Notes under the pieces: model-generated
Told to the model about the DNA's origin: nothing
What the model saw: the letters and a program-made list of their open reading frames with translations, nothing else
The model's database searches: none
Made by a program: the position numbers and the translations under genes
Shown here: positions 59,402-64,000 of the stretch, one piece after another
How the letters are laid out: each line of letters opens with the position of its first letter
Position numbering within the stretch: position 1 is the first letter of the stretch
NCBI RefSeq assembly: GCF_000174415.1
Contig: NZ_ACJM01000009.1
Coordinates: 62,001 to 126,000 of the forward strand
Source of the DNA: Dethiobacter alkaliphilus AHT 1
GTDB lineage: Bacteria > Bacillota > Dethiobacteria > Dethiobacterales > Dethiobacteraceae
DNA: 64,000 nucleotides
Direction of reading: 5' to 3'

Positions 59402-61155
59402 TTCATCAGTCCCAAAGCCTGGACGAGAAAGGCAATATTGATCCTAAAACCCTGCGACGCCTGTTGTCTTATATCCGGCCGTTTCGCGGCACTGCCATTC
59501 TGGCCCTAATATTAATGGCCTTTTCGTCGCTTACCACCCTGGCCGGCCCCTATATTATTAAGCTGGCCATCGATACCGCCATCGCCCCTGGAGACCCGTC
59601 GCGGCTAAATTTATTAGTGGCCCTGTTTTTGCTTTCCCATCTGTTAAACTGGGCAACTTCCTTTGGCCAGCAGTATCTGATGGCGGTGGTGGGGCACAAT
59701 GCCATCTACGGCTTGCGTAAGCAGTTGTTTAATCATTTGCAGCGGATGCCTTTTCGCTTCTTTGACAAACAGCCGGTGGGCAAGGTAATGTCCCGGGTGA
59801 CAAATGATACCGAAGCGCTTACAGAGATGATCTCCAGCGGTATTTCCCATATTGTGGGCGATACTCTGCTTTTGGTGGGTATCATTATCATTATGCTGGG
59901 AGAAAACTGGACTCTGGCACTGTTGACTTTCCTCACCCTGCCGCTGCTCTTTTTTACCGCCACTTATTTTCGCAACCGCGTACTTTATGCCTACCGCAAT
60001 GTGCGGGAAAAAATTGCCGATGTGAATACCAATCTGCAGGAAAGCATCTCCGGAGTACGTATCACCCAGTCATTTACCCGGGAAGCGGAAAACGCCCATC
60101 GTTTCACCCGGATTAACCGGGAAAACTATGAAGCAAACATGCATGCCATCTCCCTGTTTTCCATTTTCCTGCCCTTTATTGAAGTCATCAGCGCCATCGG
60201 TACCGCCATCGTCCTCTGGTATGGCGGCGGCCAGGTAATACAGGCCCTGATTCCCATCGGAACCCTGTATCTGTTTTTGGACTATACCGCACGTTTTTAC
60301 GCCCCTATTCGCGACCTCTCCCAGGTTTACAACAGCCTGCAGTCGGCGGTGGCTGCTGCAGAAAAGATCTTTGGTATTCTTGATACAGAACCGGAAAAAG
60401 ATAAACCGGATGCTTATGATTTAAAAAGGGTGGATGGGCACCTGGTATTTGACGATGTCCATTTTGCCTATGAAGAGGATCAGAAAGTGCTGGACGGCGT
60501 CAGCTTTGAGCTGCAGGCCGGGGAGACCCTGGCGGTGGTGGGCCCCACCGGTGCCGGTAAAACCACCCTGGTAAATCTCCTCTGTCGTTTCTACAACGCA
60601 TCTTCGGGACAGATTCTTTTAGACGGTCACAATATCGCCGATGTCACCCTGCAATCCCTGCGTAGCCAGACCGGTCTGGTACTTCAGGATACATTCCTGT
60701 TTAACGGCACAGTCCGGGATAACATTCTTTTTGGTACTCCAAATGCCACCCAGGAACAGGTGGAGCAAGCGGCTCGAGCTGTCCATGCCCACCAGTTCAT
60801 TGTGGCGCTTCCCCAAGGTTATGACACCGTAGTACAGGAGCGGGGCAGTATGCTATCAGCGGGGCAGCGCCAGTTAATAGCCTTTGCCCGGGCTCTTTTA
60901 AGAGACCCGGCAATCCTAATCCTGGACGAGGCCACAGCCAGCGTGGACACCCGTACCGAAGCACAAATCCAGGACGCGCTGGAAACCCTGTTGGCCGGTC
61001 GCACCTCCATTATCATTGCGCACCGTCTGTCCACAGTGGAGTATGCCGATAAAATCATTGTGTTGGAGGACGGACAGATTCAGCAGGAGGGTACCCACCA
61101 AGAACTGTCCTGCATTCCCGGCCTGTACCGCGAACTTTTGCAAAAAACACAGTAA
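59389..61155 (+). CDS. Heterodimeric ABC exporter subunit with intact ATPase site
   Basis: The 588-aa partner has the same fold: a membrane domain, Walker A GPTGAGKTTL near 387, Q-loop LVLQDTF, signature MLSAGQRQL near 489, and Walker B LILDEATASVD with catalytic Glu near 513, then the His switch IIAHRLS. Together with the preceding protein it forms a type IV exporter with one consensus and one degenerate site. GGGAGGG precedes GTG 59389. A terminator follows. Confidence 0.92.
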   Translation: MDHMIHQSQSLDEKGNIDPKTLRRLLSYIRPFRGTAILALILMAFSSLTTLAGPYIIKLAIDTAIAPGDPSRLNLLVALFLLSHLLNWATSFGQQYLMAVVGHNAIYGLRKQLFNHLQRMPFRFFDKQPVGKVMSRVTNDTEALTEMISSGISHIVGDTLLLVGIIIIMLGENWTLALLTFLTLPLLFFTATYFRNRVLYAYRNVREKIADVNTNLQESISGVRITQSFTREAENAHRFTRINRENYEANMHAISLFSIFLPFIEVISAIGTAIVLWYGGGQVIQALIPIGTLYLFLDYTARFYAPIRDLSQVYNSLQSAVAAAEKIFGILDTEPEKDKPDAYDLKRVDGHLVFDDVHFAYEEDQKVLDGVSFELQAGETLAVVGPTGAGKTTLVNLLCRFYNASSGQILLDGHNIADVTLQSLRSQTGLVLQDTFLFNGTVRDNILFGTPNATQEQVEQAARAVHAHQFIVALPQGYDTVVQERGSMLSAGQRQLIAFARALLRDPAILILDEATASVDTRTEAQIQDALETLLAGRTSIIIAHRLSTVEYADKIIVLEDGQIQQEGTHQELSCIPGLYRELLQKTQ

Positions 61156-61164
61156 GTACAGTAT

Positions 61165-61192
61165 GATTTCCCCTCCAAGGGGAAATCTTTTT
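61165..61192 (+). terminator. Intrinsic terminator of the ABC exporter operon
   Basis: A 9-bp perfect stem GATTTCCCC / GGGGAAATC with a 5-nt loop is followed by TTTTT. Confidence 0.9.
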
Positions 61193-61276
61193 GTAAGACG
61201 AATGTTTTTAAAGGAAAATGGTGGTTAATGTGGAAACTTATTTTGTTACTGTGTTTATAGATTGGGGGGTGAACTT

Positions 61277-62329
61277 TTGGAAATAAAGGATTTTTTGCGC
61301 GACATTTGTGAGGCTCCCGGCGTATCGGGCTACGAGCACAATGTTGCCAAAATAGTAAATGCAGCCTTTTTGGACTATGCCGACGAAGTGCGCCAGGATC
61401 GTCTGGGAAACGTTGTCTTCTATAAAAAAGGAACGGGTGAAAACCGCCCTCGCATTTTACTGGCTGCCCATATGGATGAGATTGGCTTAATGGTTACAAA
61501 GGTGGAAGAGGGAGGCTTTTTGCGCTTTTCTGCCGTTGGCGGTATTGACCCGCGGACCATTGTGGGCCAGGAAGTGATACTTTACGGCAAGGAAGCTTTG
61601 CCGGGAGTCATCGGAGTCAAGCCTCCGCACCTCACTGCCGGAGAAGACCTGACCAAAGCCCATTCCATGGAGGATTTACATATTGACGTTGCTCTGCCGG
61701 AAGAAAGGGTAAAGAAGCTGGTCTCGGTGGGCGACCTGGCTGTTATCCGCCGGGAAATGATTGATTTGGCCGGCAATTCCGTGGCCGCCAAAGCCATGGA
61801 CGACCGGGCCGGCATTGCGGTGCTCTTAACATGCCTGCAGGAGCTGGAGCGGCTGCAGCATAAAGCAGATGTATTTGCCGTGGCCACGGTTCAGGAAGAG
61901 GTGGGCGTGCGCGGAGCGGCCACCGCCACCTACGGGGTGGTTCCGGATATCGGAATTGCCGTGGATGTTACCCACGGTGAAATGCCCGGTGTGCCCGAAC
62001 ATGAAACATCTAAATTGGGTAAAGGGCCTGCCCTTACCCTGGGGCCTAATATTCATCCCAAGGTAGGCAATGAACTGATTAACATTGCCAAAGAATATAA
62101 GATTCCCTACCAATTGGAAGTCTCACCGGCGCCCACCGGAACCGATGCCCGGGCTATTCAGGTGACCCGTGGCGGCATTCCCACCGGGCTGGTGTCCATC
62201 CCTCTTCGCTACATGCATACCTCAGTAGAGCTGCTGGATCTGGAAGATGTAAAGCTTTCCGGACGCCTTTTGGCTTACTTTATCGCCGCTGTAGACGCTG
62301 CTTTTCTGGAGGGATTAAAATGCTCTTAA
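61277..62329 (+). CDS. M42 family metallo-aminopeptidase, paralogue 1
   Basis: The 350-aa protein has the M42 motifs: AAHMDEIGLMV near residue 65 (His, Asp), AKAMDDRAGIAVL near 175 (bridging Asp), TVQEEVGVRGA near 208 (EE pair), AVDVTHGEMPG (Asp) and LRYMHTSVELLDLED (last His). Such enzymes form hollow dodecamers (TET) that trim peptides in the cytoplasm. TTG 61277 is set by GGGGGGTG upstream. It overlaps the second copy by 10 nt. Confidence 0.92.
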   Translation: MEIKDFLRDICEAPGVSGYEHNVAKIVNAAFLDYADEVRQDRLGNVVFYKKGTGENRPRILLAAHMDEIGLMVTKVEEGGFLRFSAVGGIDPRTIVGQEVILYGKEALPGVIGVKPPHLTAGEDLTKAHSMEDLHIDVALPEERVKKLVSVGDLAVIRREMIDLAGNSVAAKAMDDRAGIAVLLTCLQELERLQHKADVFAVATVQEEVGVRGAATATYGVVPDIGIAVDVTHGEMPGVPEHETSKLGKGPALTLGPNIHPKVGNELINIAKEYKIPYQLEVSPAPTGTDARAIQVTRGGIPTGLVSIPLRYMHTSVELLDLEDVKLSGRLLAYFIAAVDAAFLEGLKCS

Positions 62330-63354
62330 AAAAATTAACTGAAGCGTACGGCGTTTCCGGAGATGAAAACGATGTGCGCCAAATCCTCAAAGAAGAATTA
62401 ACACCCATCGCTGAAGAAATAACCACTGATACCCTGGGAAACCTGTATGTCAAAAAAGGCATCGGGCGCAAACCCCGTGTTATGCTGGCCTCACACATGG
62501 ATGAAATCGGCCTGATGGTGGTTGGTTTTGAAAAAAGCGGCCTGCTTAGGGTTACCAAGGTAGGCGGCATAGATAATCGTGTCCTGGTTTCCAAAGCGGT
62601 GGTTGTGGGTAAAAGACGTATCCCCGGCGTCATCGGCGCCAAGGCGGTTCACCTGCAAAAACCGAACGAACGCAAAAAAGCCATCAACATCGATAACCTC
62701 TACATAGATATCGGCGTGCGCAGCCAGGATGAAGCGGAAAAGATGGTCCAGGTGGGCGACTACGTGGCTTTTTCCGCCACAACCCGCGAAGCCGGTGATA
62801 ACTGCCTGATAGGTAAGGCTTTTGACAACCGGGCCGGCTGTGCAATACTGGCTGAACTTTTAAAGGAAGACCTGGACCTGGAGTTAACCGGTGTTTTTAC
62901 CGTCCAGGAAGAGGTGGGGCTGCGCGGCGCCGGCGTGGCTGCCTATTCGGTTCATCCCGATATAGCCTTAATCATTGAAAGCACTTCCGCATCCGATGTG
63001 ATGGATACCAAGGAAGCAGCCCATGTCACCACTTTGGGAGGAGGCCCCGCCGTCACTCTGATGGATTCATCCTTTATCGCCCCGCAGTATATGGTGGATT
63101 TGGTGGTGGGGACGGCGGAAAAACTGGATATACCTTTCCAGTTTCGGCGTCTGACCACGGCGGGCACCGATGCGGGCAAGATTCACCAGACCCACGCCGG
63201 CATCTCAAGTGCGGTTATTGCCGTGCCGTGCCGCTACATTCATTCACCGGCATCAATTATCAGCCAGGAAGATTATCAAAATACTCTGCGTCTGGCCAAA
63301 GGAATCTTAAACGCCATCGCCGAAGGAGGCTTGCCCCATGAAGGATCTGCTTAA
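62320..63354 (+). CDS. M42 family metallo-aminopeptidase, paralogue 2
   Basis: The 344-aa protein has ASHMDEIGLMV, GKAFDNRAGCAIL, TVQEEVGLRGAG, and CRYIHSPASIISQED. In place of the Asp of the V-D-V-T motif it has Glu (IIESTSASD), the known M42 alternative, so substrate preference may differ from paralogue 1. It starts within the end of paralogue 1 and overlaps paralogue 3 by 17 nt, so all three are translationally coupled. Confidence 0.92.
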   Translation: MLLKKLTEAYGVSGDENDVRQILKEELTPIAEEITTDTLGNLYVKKGIGRKPRVMLASHMDEIGLMVVGFEKSGLLRVTKVGGIDNRVLVSKAVVVGKRRIPGVIGAKAVHLQKPNERKKAINIDNLYIDIGVRSQDEAEKMVQVGDYVAFSATTREAGDNCLIGKAFDNRAGCAILAELLKEDLDLELTGVFTVQEEVGLRGAGVAAYSVHPDIALIIESTSASDVMDTKEAAHVTTLGGGPAVTLMDSSFIAPQYMVDLVVGTAEKLDIPFQFRRLTTAGTDAGKIHQTHAGISSAVIAVPCRYIHSPASIISQEDYQNTLRLAKGILNAIAEGGLPHEGSA

Positions 63355-64000
63355 AAAACTTAGTGAAACATACGGGCCTGCAGGCCGTGAAGAACAAATA
63401 GCAAGAGTGATCCGTGATGAAATAAAAGACCATGTGGACGAGGTCTACACAGATAATATGGGAAACCTGTATGCGGTAAAAAAAGGCTACGGCACCAAGG
63501 TCATGATTGCCGCCCATATGGATGAAATCGGCGTCATCGTTACCTATATCGAGGAAAAAGGATTCCTGCGTTTCAGTAACGTTGGCGGTGTTAATCCCCA
63601 TGTACTTTTGGGCCAGCGCCTTATTTTCGCCAACGGTACCGTAGGTACCATCGGGATGGAAAAGCTGGACGACATTAAAAAACTCTCTCTGGATAAGCTC
63701 TACATCGACATTGGCGCAAAAGACAGGGAAGAGGCAGCCAAAAAAGTAAAAATCGGCGATGTGGCCACTTATCACCGCAATGTGGAATTTGCAGACAACC
63801 GCGTTATCGGCAAAGCCATGGACAACCGGGCCGGCTGCGCCGTCCTGATTAAAGCCATTCAGGAGTTGGGTCAGACAAGCAATGAAATTCATGCCGTCTT
63901 TACCGCCCAGGAAGAAGTGGGACTGCGCGGTTCCCGCACCTCAACCTACCGCATAAATCCCGACATAGGTCTGGCCGTTGATGTGACCTTAACAGGCGAC
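63338..64000 (+). CDS. M42 family metallo-aminopeptidase, paralogue 3 (cut by the window end)
   Basis: ATG 63338 follows GGAGG and the frame is open to the last base (221 codons). AAHMDEIGVIV, GKAMDNRAGCAVL, TAQEEVGLRGSR and LAVDVTLTGD are present in order, so the protein is intact as far as visible; the C-terminal third lies outside. It has the Asp form of the VDVT ligand like paralogue 1. Confidence 0.92.
   Translation, partial: MKDLLKKLSETYGPAGREEQIARVIRDEIKDHVDEVYTDNMGNLYAVKKGYGTKVMIAAHMDEIGVIVTYIEEKGFLRFSNVGGVNPHVLLGQRLIFANGTVGTIGMEKLDDIKKLSLDKLYIDIGAKDREEAAKKVKIGDVATYHRNVEFADNRVIGKAMDNRAGCAVLIKAIQELGQTSNEIHAVFTAQEEVGLRGSRTSTYRINPDIGLAVDVTLTGD

Noticed and set aside
1-64000. CRISPR arrays, prophage, transposase or IS genes, rRNA operons
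   Set aside because: I looked for regularly spaced direct repeats, integrase/transposase motifs and rRNA sequence and saw none in the window.

Overview
The window comes from the chromosome of an endospore-forming, low-to-mid GC Gram-positive bacterium of the class Clostridia in the broad sense. The evidence is spoVM, spoVS, an alpha/beta-type small acid-soluble spore protein, ylbJ, a SleB-type cortex hydrolase, a SpoIID-domain protein, DUF1657, and promoter-like sites matching the consensus of sigma-H and sigma-G. FabK as the only enoyl reductase, a FixC/FixX pair, a cobalamin-independent methionine-synthase-like core protein and an epoxyqueuosine-reductase-like Fe-S protein fit an anaerobe. 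I cannot name the species from sequence alone; a Dethiobacter-like or Peptococcaceae-like lineage is a guess.

Layout. 1-8.6 kb is a surface-polysaccharide region: an epimerase, a GT2 glycosyltransferase, a UDP-glucose-dehydrogenase-like protein, a second epimerase/decarboxylase-like protein and GalU form a tight co-directional operon that can make and convert UDP-glucose-derived sugars. Two more GT2 enzymes and a CmcI/Methyltransf_24-like protein follow on alternating strands. 8.8-11.5 kb holds a YtxH-like protein, tRNA-Leu(CAA), a QueG-like Fe-S protein and an M20 peptidase. 11.5-40.3 kb is a long, conserved Firmicutes housekeeping backbone: spoVM-rpmB-asp23-fakA-degV; ssp; rsmD-coaD-ylbJ-ylbK-ylbL; yceD-rpmF-plsX-fabH-fabK-fabD-fabG-acpP-fabF-rnc; spoVS; smc-ftsY; ylxM-ffh-rpsP-khpA-rimM-trmD-rplS; lepB-rbgA-rnhB-yraN. 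It joins type II fatty acid synthesis, fatty-acid activation by kinase, SRP-dependent protein targeting, ribosome maturation and chromosome organisation. 40.4-64 kb is more mixed: sleB, a TIGR00725 protein, yqeY, asnB, a SpoIID-domain protein, a YifB/ComM ATPase, a DUF1847 protein, a Nudix hydrolase, a DMT transporter followed by fixC-fixX-molybdopterin-fold protein, a citramalate synthase plus core-MetE-like pair, a heterodimeric ABC exporter, and three tandem M42 aminopeptidases (the last cut by the window edge).

The most unusual signal is not a protein. It is a dispersed, roughly 75-105 nt structured repeat with four clear copies, one degenerate copy and one half-copy. Every full or degenerate copy starts within 1-2 bases of the T-tract of an intrinsic terminator and lies in the same orientation relative to it. 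Each clear copy has an outer stem whose two arms change together between copies (TACTGCT/AGCAGTA, TACCGGT/ACCGGTA, TACTGG/CCAGTA), and a second downstream hairpin with equally compensated arms. This is a good candidate for an undescribed terminator-associated RNA or mobile palindromic element. Other points worth checking are two sigma-H-type promoters with an identical -35 element ahead of the fatty-acid-kinase operon and spoVS, a Cys-to-Ser change at the expected molybdenum ligand of the fixCX-linked protein, and paired tandem hairpins between ftsY and ylxM.
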